From the NCBI RefSeq assembly GCF_028583425.1, contig NC_072790.1, forward strand, positions 65,000,052-65,064,051: a stretch of DNA of 64,000 nucleotides, in the 5' to 3' direction. Below are positions 40,991 to 55,800 of the stretch, one piece after another (position 1 is the stretch's first letter; each line of letters starts with the position of its first letter). The stretch comes from Eublepharis macularius. Its lineage: Eukaryota > Chordata > Lepidosauria > Squamata > Eublepharidae. The translations under genes were made by a program, and so were the position numbers. The notes beneath the pieces are model-generated. The model saw only the letters and a list, made by a program, of their open reading frames with translations. It had not been told where the DNA came from and made no database searches.

Positions 40991-42296
40991 GTAGGAGAGC
41001 GCTTTTCTCCTTGGCAGAGCCCCCCCCCTTAATCGGAAAGGGGGTGGCGTCTCTCTCCCCCGTCTAGTGATCCTGGCCTGGGTTCTACAAGCAGTGGTAG
41101 GAAGAGGAGGTAGACTCCCGAGGAGGAGAAGTAGACTGTACCAGTTCACGTTACAGACAAGGGACGGCATTTTTCACCTCTCGCTTTATGTTAGAAAATG
41201 CTTCACAAAAATCTGCATTTACAAAAATATGTATGGAAGCATTGATAAATGTGATAACTCGTGAAGCTACCTTATTATACAAGACTTGTTCACGTGTTAC
41301 AGTGAGTGCGTATATATATGCATGTGTTGCGTGCATCTGTTTTTAAGGAAAAGCAATGGTTGGTTTGCTTTGAAAATAAAACTAGAGACCAGCCCCTGGA
41401 TAAATGTGGGGTTTAAATCACAGGTTTAGTTGTACAGGCATTGAATGTATCATGGAAATTGCTTAATACACACATAAAGAAAAAAGTGAGCACAGATTTT
41501 CTGTACGTTCCCTATAACATATTTACACAGCAACTGAATCACAATTTAGTCTGACATTGTCAGTGTTTCCTGACTGGCAGTGGCTCTTCAGAGATTGTTA
41601 CATCTCCTGCTGCCTAATCTCTTCCCTAAGGGGTGCCAGTTGCTCTTGTTTCTCCAAATTGCCAACCTTGAGGCAGTAGTGAAGGGCTGATGGGCTCGTG
41701 CTGGGGCAATGACTGTTTTTTCTGGTATTTCACTTGGGAAGGGATTTGGCTCCCGTCCTGTAATACTGGTTGCTGAATGTCACTTGACTCTTCAAGCTCA
41801 CTAACAGTTTCTAATTGAATGTGAATGCTTTATAGAATATATAGGCCTTGAACAATACTTCTGCCTTCAGCAGATAGAGAAAAAGCAGCTCAGTAATATG
41901 TTAGGACATTACAATGAATGGATCTAAGGAGAATCAATGATTTATTGTAACAAGGCATGACAATTTTTGCCTCAATCATGGCAGCAATATGCTGACACGC
42001 CTTCTGTGAAGTGAGCTTGGAATAGTTGCAAGATAGGGAATGACCAGGTCCATACAATGTTTCACTTGGGTGTGTGTTTGCAACTTTTGTAATATAACTC
42101 TTACATTAAAACCTGAAATGGGTGTAATGTTATTAGGAGATCCCAGCCCTGTAAAAGAGACCTGTATTTTGAGTTGTATGTACTGCTAGATTTTAATGTA
42201 GGATTGGAAGCATGAATATTGATTTGACTAATGGTTGACTTCTACTTCAGTTGTGTGCTAATCCCATGCTATGACCCTGTAATGTATCTTTTATAG
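40991..42296 (+). other. PRIM2 intron 1, no feature seen
   Basis: Starts GTAGGAG and ends TTTTATAG. Nothing recognisable inside. Confidence 0.5.
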
Positions 42297-42462
42297 GCTT
42301 ACCTGGAAAAAATGCAGTTCAGTGGTAGACGGAAATTGTTAAGACTTGCGGGTGACAGACGAGGAGAAGTATATCCTCACAGCCTTCAGTTCTACCTGCA
42401 ACCTCCTACCGAAAATATCTCTCTAGCGGAATTTGAAAATTTTGCTGTTGATAGACTTAAAT
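42297..42462 (+). CDS. PRIM2: PRIM2 first coding exon
   Basis: After a TTTTATAG acceptor, 15 nt of 5' UTR and then ATG at 42312. Encodes [20 protein letters not shown] and on to [10 protein letters not shown]; ends in phase 1 at AAAT|GTGAGT. Confidence 0.96.
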
Positions 42463-43668
42463 GTGAGTAATGCGGGAAGGTGGAAATGAAGGCTACTTTG
42501 TGCCGTGGCTCTGAATGATTTGTCCTATATTTTGATGCAATCCTGTTTTATTATTTTTTAATCCTGCGTTATTTTCACTGCAGAATCTATACTGAAGAGA
42601 ATTATAGATATATTAACTCCCACATTTTTCATAAAATATCACTGTAACATGCTTTCTAGAGACTAGCTTCCAGTCATTCAGAATAATTTCAGACCTGTGT
42701 TGATGCTGACTTGTTTTTGCTCTTGTTATTTTGCAGTGCTTAAAGTTGTTGAGAATCTAGGTGTGAGTTATGTGAAGAATTCTCCAAATTATGTGCAAAA
42801 GCTGGAAGCAGAACTTCGAAAACTTAAATTTCCATATAGAGTAAGTGCAACCGAATAATAACCCTCTGAATGCAGATTTTTGTGAAGCTGAAATACCAAC
42901 TGAATGAAAATGTTGTTCTGCTGATAGACAGCTTGTTGTCATAACGTACAAGATGTGTCTCTTAAGCTTATGCTTTGGACATGTCCAGTTATTCAGTCCT
43001 TTGGGGAGGCAGTCATTACTCATTTTAATTTTGTATTAGAATATTCATTTATTTTTATGAATTGTTATGTACTTTAAAACTTTTTGACTGACCAAGCAAA
43101 CTCAAACCAAAGGTAAGGTAGTTTCCAGGTTAAGCCTCTGAGGAAGCAAATGTGAAACACAGGTTTCAACAGCCGGCCCCTAGTTGGGCATTGGGCACGT
43201 GGAATTCCTCCTGGGTCCTTGATACTCTGGTCCGCCTGCAAAACAAGCTTGATTATACAGCTTGATTACACAGAAAATACATCTTATGTTACTCAGTGGT
43301 ACTTACCTGGAATTCACCTTACCTTCCGTTTGAGTTTGCTTGGTCAGGATTCTGCATGATGCACTTTAAGGAATTTATCCACACAGAAGGAAAAGAAATT
43401 GACCTTTGGGTTTTATGGACTTATTATCATCACCAAACATCTGATGAATTTTGTAAATAGCTTATGTATGCATACTGTTTGGAATGATACCAGATTTATG
43501 CAACATAGGAATCATTATCATTGTTTATTGTTGTATGCACTATGTCACTTTATATATAGGCTGCTTTGATTATTCATAAACCTATTTTGCATATTATGTA
43601 TTGTCTTTGTGTGGGGGAATTGGTTACTACCGTTTACTTTGGCTGTGGTTTATCCATCTGCCGTTTCC

Positions 43669-43699
<31 letters not shown>

Positions 43700-46600
43700 T
43701 TATTTTCCACAGTCAGTGACCAGCAATTTACAAAAACACCAATAAAAGGTACCACAGAAGAAAATAAAACATCAATAAAACCATTCACAATACCTAGGTA
43801 AACTCATTCATGATACAATAGTATAAACTTTAAAATTCTCAGTGGTACAATAAAATCATTCACTTAGACACCAAGGATTTTCTGATCCTTGAAGCAATCC
43901 AACCAAATCTGGCCACCTGAAATGTGATCTTAGGACGTCTATCTGAAAAGAAGCCCCTCAGAGTGCATATCCTTTGGCTACGGGTAAGGGGCAAAGTTGA
44001 AAAAAGAGGAAGAGATTTGCGAAGATTGTTATACACCTTGCAATCAAATATAATGTGTGCCGTTTCCAAGACTTATACTACAGCATTGGAAAGAAAAGCC
44101 CACTTCCCATAACTCATTGGATTGAGGACCTTACAAACTTAATGTTTGAACTATTGCTTATGGACTTATTTTTAGATATTTGGAGACCTTTATCAAAGCT
44201 TCTGTATAGATTTGCTAGCATTGGATTTTTGGTGAGGTTTTTTTTTGCACAAATAAATAAGAATTTAATTTTTTAAAAGCTGGTTTATGGAGGCTGCCTC
44301 CATTCTGTGAAATTAGAGATTCCTTGTAGATCAAGAAATGGATGCTTGTTGATAGTTTCTTTTAACCTTTTCATGCTGGGCTCCAATTGATGTGCTCAGA
44401 GGCTTTACCATGTATTTTGGGTGATGCAGTTAGCCTGTGCTATGGCATGGAGGATTCCAACCCCTACCCCTGTGGGTCCCTATACATTGGTACATCATTA
44501 AATGCATGTGTTTTTGTTTTTAGGCATTGATTGAGGATGATTATGATGCAAGAAGAAAAGATCACATTTCTCATTTCATACTGCGTCTTGCCTACTGCCA
44601 ATCGTATGTATCCTTTTCTAGTTAGTATTTAAAGAGACATGCATGGGTTTTAATGTTTGTATGCGTGTGTGTTTCGTCAAAACCTGGTTAAGGAAACTTG
44701 AACAAGCAAAAGTTATGCAGTCAGTCTTCCTTCAGAAAGTTCTGGGTTATAAAGTTGACTTTATGAATCTGAGGACTATAAGAGCAGAAGATGCAAGCTG
44801 ACAAATAGCTCTAAATCATGTGTGGAGAAATATGTGGAGTGTTTCCCTTTGACCACTCTTTACTATTTTAAATGTAGTTGTTCTCTGTACCATATAGACC
44901 TCTGTCATTTGAACACACTATTTAAAACAGACACCATGGAAAACGAGCTAGTCAGTTGCTAAATCACTATTCCCCTGGGAGTGTACAAGTGCGCTAAGCC
45001 ATCCCTATGGTAACCAGTCACTGGGTAGTGGAAGACAGGCACTGGGCAGAGCCTTAGAAGGCAATGTGGGAAGGGAAGCTGGGAGTACTGGCCCTCTCGG
45101 CAGGTAACTTCTGAGATGACCAGTTGGTAGTATATTGAAGGAGAAGCAAGAGAGGAAACCCCTGTGAAGGCTGGGTGAGCTAGGAGAGTGGCACATTGTC
45201 CAATTGTGGCTCAGGGTGATTGCTGGGCACCTAGATGCCTTGAATGCTGAGTTGTCTGTGAGTCCATAGGGCTGTTCCGCCACACTATAGTTTTGCTGGT
45301 TGTACTTTTGGAAGCTTAGATCATGATTTGGATTCTAAAAGCTTGTTGTGTGTACTGTTTAAACTGTGTCATCCTTGTTTCTGGAAGATATAAATCTAAG
45401 CTGCAAAGTAAAGTATATAATTCTGCTAATGAAAAAAATTCATGTACATCCCTTTTAAGCAAAAACCACTACACAGTTTTGTACGTATGCACATTTGGAA
45501 ACAATTAAAATTATCATAACTTAATCCTGACAAAATGAAGTGCTATTGGTGACCGAAAAGTCTGACCCAGGGCCTGAGATGTCTCCTGTTCTAGATGGGA
45601 TTGCATGTATCCTAAAGGTGTAGGTTTATAGCTTGGAGGTGCTGCTGGACCTGGGTCTCTGATTGGATAAGTGGGTGGCAGCAGTGGCCAGGGGTGCCTT
45701 TCACCAACTTCAGCTGCTGAACCTGATGCAGCCCTTCCTGGGGGGTGGGGAAGTTATTGGAACTGTACTGCATGCCCTTGTAATATCTAGATTAGACTAC
45801 TGCAGTGTGCTGTTTGTGTGGCTGCCCTTGAAGAGTGTCTGGAAGTGCAGTTGGTACAGAATACTGTGGCCAGAATGCTGACCAGGGTGAGTCATAAGGA
45901 CCACATCGCTCCAGTCTTGTCTCACCTACCCTGGTTCCCAGGTGGTTTCTGGGGCCAGTTCAAAGTGCTGGTATTGATCTATACAGCTTGGGGCATATTT
46001 CAAGGCCTGCCTACTCCCACAGGAATCCACTTGACCACTCTGGTCATTTCCAGAGTACGTGCTTTGAATGCCACTTTTGGACATGTGCTAACCCAAGAAA
46101 GGGCTTTCTTGGTTATGGTGCCCAGACTCTGGAACTCCCTTTCCAGGGAGATTTGTCTCCCTGTGTTGTTATTTTCCTCCAGCAAATAAAGCCCTTTTTG
46201 TATGGCATTTCCTCAATAATTCTTATTGGCCCGCCTCCTTGTTAGTGTGTCTGTTTGTTTATGTGTTTTATTTGTTTTAAATATACATTTTAGTATTTTA
46301 AACATTATTTTAATTGATTGCTACCTTGGGCCTATGTTGGGCAGAAAGATGGCATACAAATGTTTTATATAAAATAAATAATAAATCACTCCTCTGTAGA
46401 GATGCACACAGACCTCATAAGAAGGCTGGCCTTCCCGAAAGCCAGGAGAGTGGCTGTTCTATTAAAAATCTTTCTGACATTGTGTTTTCTGAAATAGCGA
46501 GTTTGTAATAGTTTAATTCTTAGTAACTGCGCAATCTTTGGGATTTATTGCTGGGGTCTGTGCAAATGTAGATAATCTGAATTTTTAAAATAAACTACTA

Positions 46601-49600
46601 TAAATATACTGCCTTCTGCTTGAGGAAGATTTCAAGTTTGATACATAAGGAATTATTCTTGAAGGAATGTGGTAGAGTGTTAAATAAAATTAAAACTGTT
46701 TCTCTTTTAGATTTTTAGTGGTTTAATAGTGCCACCAAGAGGAAAAAGATTGCATTGTCAGCCTTTGCTCTTATTCACAGAAGTTTTTCATTCAGGATTT
46801 TTTTTACTGCAGATAGTCATCATCTGTCCACTATGAGAAGACAGAATATTTGTCCATGTATGACTATTCAAGCTGTTTGTCTCATTTAATATATATGGAT
46901 GTGCTTACCTTAAAGCTAAAGCTGAAGTTTTATTCACGTTCCCGTTTATTATACAATACTTGCGCAATTGAGGAAAACAAAGTCTTCTTTAAAATAATTT
47001 ACAGCATTTGATATGTTATGTAGGGTTTTTTTCCAGTAAGTGAAATTGGTGAACCCTAAGGAATTGGGAGCAGAATAAGTTAATGGAAGGGGTATTAGTA
47101 TTACATTTAAAACATAATAATTATCAGGAGCTTGAAAATAATACGGAAAACGGGCACTAATGGTTGGATCTGAGTGGGTGAAGTAAAAAAAGGTGTTTAA
47201 GGTGCATTGACATCTCAGTGCATCAAATTTGTTTTGGTGTCATGATCTGTTGTGAACTCAGCACTACGAGGACTGAACTAAGGGAGACAGAAGAGTTCCT
47301 AGTATCTCTCTTTTGACAGAGATATTTGGCATAGAGGACCCATTTCTCTTCCAAACTTCAGTGCTTTTAGAGTTCATAGGGTCATAGAGCTGGAAGACCC
47401 ATCTCATTAACTCTAGGAATCATTTACGATGGAATGGAGGAGACTCCTTTGGATCAGCTACATAAAGCATCAGAGAGGTGAATGCCATTAAAAAAGAATA
47501 CTCAAAATAATTTGTTTAAGGCAGAAACAAATTGAGTAACAAACATTGTTCCAAGAATAGAAACCTGTCCTTAGTTTATGCTTAGTTTTTCAAAGGACTG
47601 ATATTTAGGTAACTATAACACTTGCTTCATTTGAAGGTGCCCTTCTGTTCACTGAGGAATGAATGCATAGACTTGTTCCATGAACAGAAGACTCCTTTGT
47701 GAACTGAACGATCCCTTCTGGATCCAACCACATGCCTTTAAAACCACATTTGCTTAGTTAACATGTTTCAACATGTGTTAAATGTTCTACTCTAGGGAAG
47801 ATCTCAGACGGTGGTTTATCCAACAAGAAATGGACCTCTTCCGCTACAGATTCCATCAGTTAAATGACCAGTTGGTTGGAAAATTCCTTGAATATGTTAA
47901 TTTGGCATATGATGCTGTAAGTATTTCCAATCTTTAAAAAAAAACCTAAGACCTTTAATGAAAATATATGGCAACAGAATGTGGATGAATGGTTTCAAGT
48001 ATGTAATGGCCCCACCCAGGTGTAATTTCTGCTTGCTGATAAGTGGTTAAACTACAACAGAACATGTGAATAGAAATCCAATTTGGTCTCTAGCAATGCT
48101 ACATGATGGGTCTTAAGCGTCCTCAAAGTGGCTGTCCCGGGTACCAAAAACAGCCAAGACAGAGCTAAGCCATGTAGAGACAAAGAAGTATACTACTGTC
48201 AGAACATATGTTCAAACATGTAACCAAATCTAGCCCCTGGCTTGGGTTTCTCTGTGAGTGTTGTCTCTTGAGCAAGTCTCTGGATTAGCAGAATATAAAT
48301 TTTTTAAATAAATGTGGCCTGGGGTAGCAGAACACCAAATTGGACCAAAGCAAGTGGGAGCATTTTTCCTTTGAAGCAGGTTTTTATTTTTGTCTGTCGT
48401 CTTTTATACCTTAGTTATAAAATACATGCTAACAACTCTTTGACTTCATTCAAGATTTATCAATTGATTAGATACCTTACCTCACATGTGAATTGGGTTC
48501 TAAACTTCAGCGTTACAATGAGGAGCCTCTGGAGGATGGTGTATCTTGCCGTCCCCTTGGCTTTTACTAGTTTGCTGCATTGATAGGCAGCTAACATTTT
48601 AGATTTCTCTAGACATTGTTAAGATGCATATCTTGAATACTTCTTCCCGCATTACCAATTTGTTGATTGATAAAATTACAATGATTTTACTTTTATTGAT
48701 CAACAGTAAATAAAGTTCATTATTTACTATAGTGAATATTTTTCAGTTTGCTGTTTGATCTGAGCTGCGTGGGAACAGATAATGCTGCTAAATGGCATTT
48801 GGGTCTGTTTCTGTTTCCTTAGTTCAGGTTAAACAGCTTCTGTTTGGACACTTCCCCAAATACTTACTTATGGTTAATTTCACATACAAAAGCTTGTTCT
48901 ATCTGGTTTTCTTGTATGCTAGGCATTTGGTTTGATATTAAAGCTTATTGAGGCCCTGTACAGTTCTTTTTAAAAAACAATACATTGGAAGTGTAGATAA
49001 TACTTACACTGGCCATTTTCCCAGTGAGTGACTGAACAAGAGAGATGCAGTTAGAGTTGAGCGCTGATAACCCTTGTGTGCCACTGTAAGAAGGAGCAGT
49101 TTGACTACATTTTCAGGCTTTGTATTAGTTCTGAAGAAAGAATATATGAAGGGGCTGGGTTAAAATGGTTTGAAGGTCAGTGTGGCTGACAAAGTTATTA
49201 TAGTATGGTACGAGTGAATGGCAAAGGTTAACAAGATTTGTACGGAGGCTTCTCTTCAGCTACACTTTTGTTTCCTAAGAAAAGGTCAAAGCTCCATTAG
49301 CAGACAACCTGATGAACAATCTGTGAAAGGCTGCAGTTCAAAGCCTTTGACATAATACAATTTCTATCATCCCAAAGGAATGAAAAAAAAACCCCTAGTG
49401 CAGCTTTTCCTTTTGAACTTCACTATCCTTTTGTGTGAAGCTAGTAGACTTATCTTAAAATAATACATAGACTAGTTAAAGTTTGTTCTCGTTTATATGA
49501 AGCTTTTAAAAACTTGATATGATGTCTCTGCTAAAGGTTGGGGTAATGCTGCCAGCTTCCCTTTTGTATTGCTCTCCTTCCTTTACCTTTAATGTATTGA

Positions 49601-49768
49601 TCATTCGGTTTCCAAATTTCAGATGAGATATATTAAATAAGGGAGCAGACTACTCTCTTTAGATATGAGTTTATTAAGTCCTGATGGACTTTCCTGCCTC
49701 TCCCCTCCCAGTTTAGCCCAATGATCTCCATGAAATGCTGTATCTGGAGGATAGATTACTTTATTACT

Positions 49769-49819
<51 letters not shown>

Positions 49820-52800
49820 TTGTGTGGTGGGTTTGATTCCCCACTCCTCTGCTTGAAGCCAACTAAGTGACCTTGGGTCAATCACAGCTCTTCCAGAGCT
49901 CTCTCAGCCTCACTCACCTCAAAGGGTGATTGTTATGGGGATAGTAATAACATACTTTGTAAATCACTCTGAGTGGGTGTTAAATTGTCCTGAAGGGCGG
50001 TATATAAATCGAATTATGTTATTATGTTATTTATAGTCCACTTTTGTCGATGAATCGTGAGGAATTGCTGTAGACACATCATTTTCAGGGAGGCTCCAGA
50101 GTCAGGACTAAGGACACGCTAGTTAAATCTGGACCTGCTGAAAAACCTTTATCCACCAAAAGAAGAGATGTTCTCTGACAAAAAAATTGGGTTCCGGACA
50201 ATGTATTCGTTTCCTAATTTTTATTGGAATACAACAGTAAAAAAAAGTGACAAGTATGGTTGGGGATGGCAAGCAAGTTTGAGTTCCTTTGCATCCATCC
50301 GTGTTTCTCCTTTTATAGGCAAAAGAAACAGCTTTCAATAACATAGCTACATTACTTTGACTCCACTTGTTCCGCTAAAGAATGCAGTCCCAATTAGCTA
50401 GGGGGCTTTGGTTTTTAGGCAGACATCTAGACCTTGATTCGCACACATATCCAAGTCTCTGCCAAGAATATTATGCTTGTCACAGATCCGAGAAAATCTA
50501 TTAGAGTTCACAGTGGAGAGTTCTGGTTGAGCCATGTCACAGAGTAACATGAGGGGCATATGCAATGGAACAAGGGGAGGGGAATCTTCAATGAAAATTG
50601 CCAGTTTAGGCTGGATCCAACTGACTGTCCTCACTCCCTTAACAGGGGCAAGATATATTCATTTCCACTACTGGGGCCTTTTCTGCATGCCCAAGATGAT
50701 CAGATCAGCTTTAGGCTTCTTTAGTGTAGTGGTTAAGAGTGTGGGACTCTAATCTGGAGAACCGGGTTTGATTCTCCGCTCCTCCGCTTGAAGCCAGCTA
50801 GGTGACCTTGGGTCAGTCACAGCTTCCCAGAGCTCTCTCAGCCCCACCTACCTCACAGGGTGTTTTGTTGTGGGGATAATAACATACTTTCTAAATTGCT
50901 CTGAGTGGGTGCTGAGTTGTCTTGAAGAGTGGTATATAAATCGAATGTTATTATTATTTATTATTAATTCCACACTTGATGGAATCAAACCAAAGTGGTG
51001 TCTGGTTTTTATTTCTGCAGTTGGAAAAATGCTCCCTTTCTGCTGCGTCCTTTCTGGGGGAAGATGTCGCCAGTGGTTTCATCAGTGTGGGTTTTTTTTG
51101 TGCATGCATTACAACATTGTAACGTTTGGACAGTAGAAGGGGTTGTGATTAATCTCTGCCTCACTCTGTTTGAGCTCCAGATTTTTGTGTTGATTGGCTG
51201 AAGCATTCTGGAGGGAAAGTTTAAAATATTAAGCAGGATTTTAAAAACTTTTTTAAAAACACAACAATATTGTATCATTGAGATGTTTTCAAAAAGTGGG
51301 AAAAAACTGGATTAAAAATACATGAAACTCACAGAGATTCCTGCACATGACGATTACTGTTGAGGATAGTGTGCGTGCACAACACACAACAAACAATAAT
51401 GACTTTTTTAAAAAGGATGAGGGCCCAAAGTGGTGGGGGAAGAATCAACTATTCAGGATGCAAGGGAATAAAGCAGAAAACAAAAGGCAGGGCCAGGACT
51501 TACATACACACAAAAATTCTACACTTCAAAAAAGCTGTAAAACAAAACATTGGGGTATGCGCAGAGAGAAAACCTGGGGAAAAATCAGTTCTGCAGCAGC
51601 TGCAACCTTTCACCATGCAGAACACAAAAGAGTATGGGAAGCAATTTGAAGACTGAACTTAGATATTTTGGCCATGTGCATAGAACTTAGGGGGTACATC
51701 AAAGCTGTATGGGGCCCGAACTGACAAAATGAGCCCAAAGAGGTGATAACGCTGAAGTAGGAAATATAAAAGGAACTCAGACAAAATATCAGTCATCATG
51801 AAGTATCATCAGGAGAAAATGTGAGTTCTTATTAATCTCACGGTCTCGGTGCTGCTACAACTGTGTTGGAGCTTGCATTAGCTGTGATCTTATTAGCATG
51901 TTTCTTTTACAAAGTAGTAGCAAGGTGGCCAGGTAATGGTGTTACAGATATATGTATGACCACAGTCCAGCATTCATGTAGGTATGCTTGGTATCAGTGA
52001 CTTAAATATCTTCCCAAACCCAGTCAGGAATGCCAGGTTGATTAAAGGCAATTGGATTATCCCTTCTGTTAATCTGGTTTTATTCTTCAATAATGGCAAA
52101 CACCACTTGCTGAGTACCAAGGTTCTGTCTGGCTTTGAATCAAGGAGTATCCCTTTGAGACTCTTCCTCCATGAAAGTTTCCCATTCATCACTATATTTT
52201 AGAGAAAGGAGAAGAGAACCATTAAAAGGAAGGCCAGCAATAAATACAACGTAGTTATCTACCCAGAGAGTTCTTAGAAGTCGTACATAGAAGAGAGGAG
52301 CCCTCTTTCTGAGGAACATACCTAAACTTCAGAGTTGGAAACCTGAAACTCTTGCAAATAACAATGCAATTTATTAATGAGAATTTTGTAATAACTATTA
52401 ATGCCTTCCTTGATCTTTACCAGTTAATGGACTAAAGCTGGCAGCCCTAAAAAAGATGGACACATGAGTAGGGCTGAGTTATGTCCAAATGTTTTTTAAA
52501 AGGGCTTTGAAATGTGTTCCTGTGTTTTACGGACCTATCTAAATGTTGTGCAAGAGATCAGTGATCCAGGGGTCTTTTTTTGTTAGTTGGAAACTCTATG
52601 TGGCTGCTTTGATGCGGTGTGTTGTGTTTAACCGTTTCTACCTGTGCCTTTTCCGTGATTTATTTTCCCCTTCCAACCTGCCGTTATCTCGCATAGAACT
52701 AGGTATAAGTGGTGTTCCTCCTATAAATATCAGTTATTAAGCGGCTGTTTAGATCATGTAAAAATGATAAGAGGAAAGGGTTAAACATCTCCTAGCCCAA

Positions 52801-55800
52801 TAAACCTATTTGTCATCTTCAAAGGAGCCACATGAGAGATCCTACTATAGATTTCTTCCATCAGTTCTGATTTGACCCCAATAAGAAATTTAGAACCAAG
52901 CTTAGATTATGTCTAAGTAATGGACCTGCTCTTTTTTAACATGTTGAAATGGTGAAACAAAGTAATTCAGTGTTCATGCGCTGTGCACTGTAACGGTTAC
53001 CATCTACTTTTCTGTGTTCTGCCATTGTTACAAGTTCAGTTTTATTAAGGAACAGTCTTGGAAAGAAAGACTCTGTAGGTCAAATTTTTAAGTCAGATAT
53101 GAAAGAAGAATCTTTTGGTAAAAGGATGACCCTTGAAGTGTTTGCTCTATCTGGCAACACAAGCTGTGAGCCTGGAGGGAATTATGGGTCAGGTGGTGAT
53201 AGGGACAGCTTGGAAATCTGCTCCCAAACTCCCTCTCCAGGATTGTGTAAAATTTCAGGGATTTATGCAGGCTAATTTCTACCCTTCCTCCTTGCCTTTA
53301 ACCCTCAGCTGTTAATGTATTTAGTGCTTCACCTGGCCATTATTCCGCCCTTTCTTTTTCTTTGTATGCTAAAGTCACATTCGTAGAGCGTACTCCCTAT
53401 CTTTTCTGTGGGTGGCCTAATTTTCCTGCTGTCATGATTGGAATACCCTAACTGTGATGATTAAGAGAGGAAGAAACTAATCCATCTTTAGACATTTTAG
53501 ATTTATGGATTAATTTCTCTTAGTTCCATCTGAAGTTCAGTAAAAGTAAATGAGTAATCAGTTTTGCTATTTGGATACTGGAAAAGGTTGGCTGTCCTTA
53601 TGGGATGGACACATGTTCTGTGATCCTTTTCTGTGGACTAGTAGTTTATCTTCCCATATGTGGCTTAGAAACTTTCTGTAAGAACAAGAACATGTATCTG
53701 CTTTGCATACATGTGTCTCTTACTAATTTTCTGATAATCTGTTTTTGCCTGTTTGAGAGTTGTGCCTATCTTATCCACAGAGCAACTTTGTGAAGTTTGC
53801 TTCAAGAACTCCATGTTTATGTGTTGGTTTTGGCACATATGGTGTGTTTGGTGTTGGCTTCCACAAATTTGTAAAAACAAAGTAATAAATGTGATTGAAG
53901 AATAACTTGTTATTACTTCCATAAATGAAAAGCAATTTGAGACAGGATACACAAAATGCTAATTAAGGGTTTTAATTTGTTAATTGCTTCAGTTTGATTA
54001 GACCCAGATGCTGATTATCAACAGAATGCTCAATGGACCCTTCCAAGATAGTTTTTATTACTTACAATAAAACTGTATCAAGTTTGTAATGTGGCTTGTA
54101 TGGCCATGATTCAGGAGCTTAATGTTTTGAATGAAATGTACTCATGATTCAGAGCAGTTTGCCCAAGAGTCTAGAAATGGTGAGAAGAATCCAATATAAA
54201 TCTCTTACAGGGGTTCTGTTCTTGTACTTTTTCCCTAGAAGATTTGTGTTTTTTTCAAATTATGTATGTATGTATGTTCTGTGAAGTTGCAACAAACTTA
54301 TGGTGAGCCCAGCAAGGAGGTTTTCAAGGCAAGTGAGAAGCACAGGTGGTTTGCCATTGTCTTCCTCTGCAGTCTTCCTGGTGGGTCCCCCATCCAAGTA
54401 CCAACCCTGCTTAGCTTCTGAGGTCTGACAGTATTGGGCTATACTATGCCACCTTTCCGCTTTTTTCAAGTTAAATATTCTCAAAGGGAAAGGGGGGGAT
54501 GTAGAATAAAACTGAACTATGCATTTTGCATCATACCTGCATACAATGCTGCTTTTTAAAAAGTTAGTGATTCTTTGGCAGCAGTGGATAGTTTTCCACA
54601 TGGGTAGCCCAGATATCTACTCCACTGTGATGCCTGCTGGGTGTCCGAAGGTGGTTATTTTAACATAGTTGTCATTTCAACATCATGCGGTCATTGTAAT
54701 GATAAAACCAGAAAGACGTAATCCAGGGGTTTCCAACCTTTTTGAGCCTGTAGGCACCTTTGGAATTCTAATGTGGGTGGTGGACACAGCCACAAAATAG
54801 CTGCTGCAGGAGGCAGGATCAACCACAAAACATCAGGGAGTGAGGTTATGCACAACTCTAATAGTTGCTCTTTGACATTTAAGGCAGAAGCTCTGTTTAA
54901 CAGGATTTCTTAAAAAATAAACATATTGGTTAAAAAAATATTTTCTTGCATGCAAACAGCTTACCTTTAATCACACAGTGAAGATCCTAGTGCTATGATG
55001 GTAGCCACTGCCCAAGCAAGGTTTTCTTAAAAATCTGCACAGCCAATCAAATCTCCAGTGGCAGGTGGCAGGAAAGTTGTCAGTGGGTGCCATTGTGCCC
55101 ATAGCCACCATATTGAGGACCCCCATGTAATCTGTGTGGCAGTTTGGGGATAAATGCAGTGATGTTTTCAACCTTCTTATGGTATCATTCAGGGATAACA
55201 TTACCTTCATGGGAGGTCTTAGCCAATGAGCAACAGGGGCTCTGTATTTGGGGGGAGGGAACCAACTGACCATTTCCTTGTCCCCTGAAGGAGGGGGAAA
55301 AAGAAAAAGCAGCAGGTTTCTGCTGCCGCTTTCACATGTCTCATTAGGGACTCAGGCCGCTGACTTCCAGCGGCAGAGGGGGCTCCCACCCAGCTCACAC
55401 AGGGTGAGGGCAACCCCCTTGCTTGTCTTCAGCAGAGGGGGCTGATGGAGGAGTGGCAGTGATTCTGGGGTTTCATTTGGGATTTTTGCCCAGGGTCCTA
55501 GAATCACTAAGACTGCTCCTGGCTACCTTGCTGTTGAATTTCTGAATCACATGTAGGCTTGGTTCAGTTATATACCAAAAACATAGCACTAAATGTCTGA
55601 TTTTATTGCTGCAGGAAAGCTCATGGCTTACATGGGAAAAAATCAGTCAATTTTCTGTCTTCTATGAAATTGAGTGCAGTTTATTAGGCTGCTGCTGTGG
55701 AAAGCCTGTTCCTTGACTTGTCCCTAGCTGCTACTTGTAGTATCCATTGCTTGGAGGCAGAATGCTAATCTGTCTTCTTGCACCATTCAATATCAGTGGG

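Noticed and set aside
45663-46245. Possible host gene with SRLDYC and PRLWNSL phrases
   Set aside because: These are C-terminal phrases of L2-type LINE reverse transcriptase; frames are broken and a LINE tail follows.
50716-50970. Possible tRNA gene
   Set aside because: Box A and box B are present but the sequence does not fold as a complete tRNA and continues into a SINE body and tail.
54390-54450. Possible 5S rRNA gene
   Set aside because: Only part of 5S is recognisable, diverged and fused to a SINE body.
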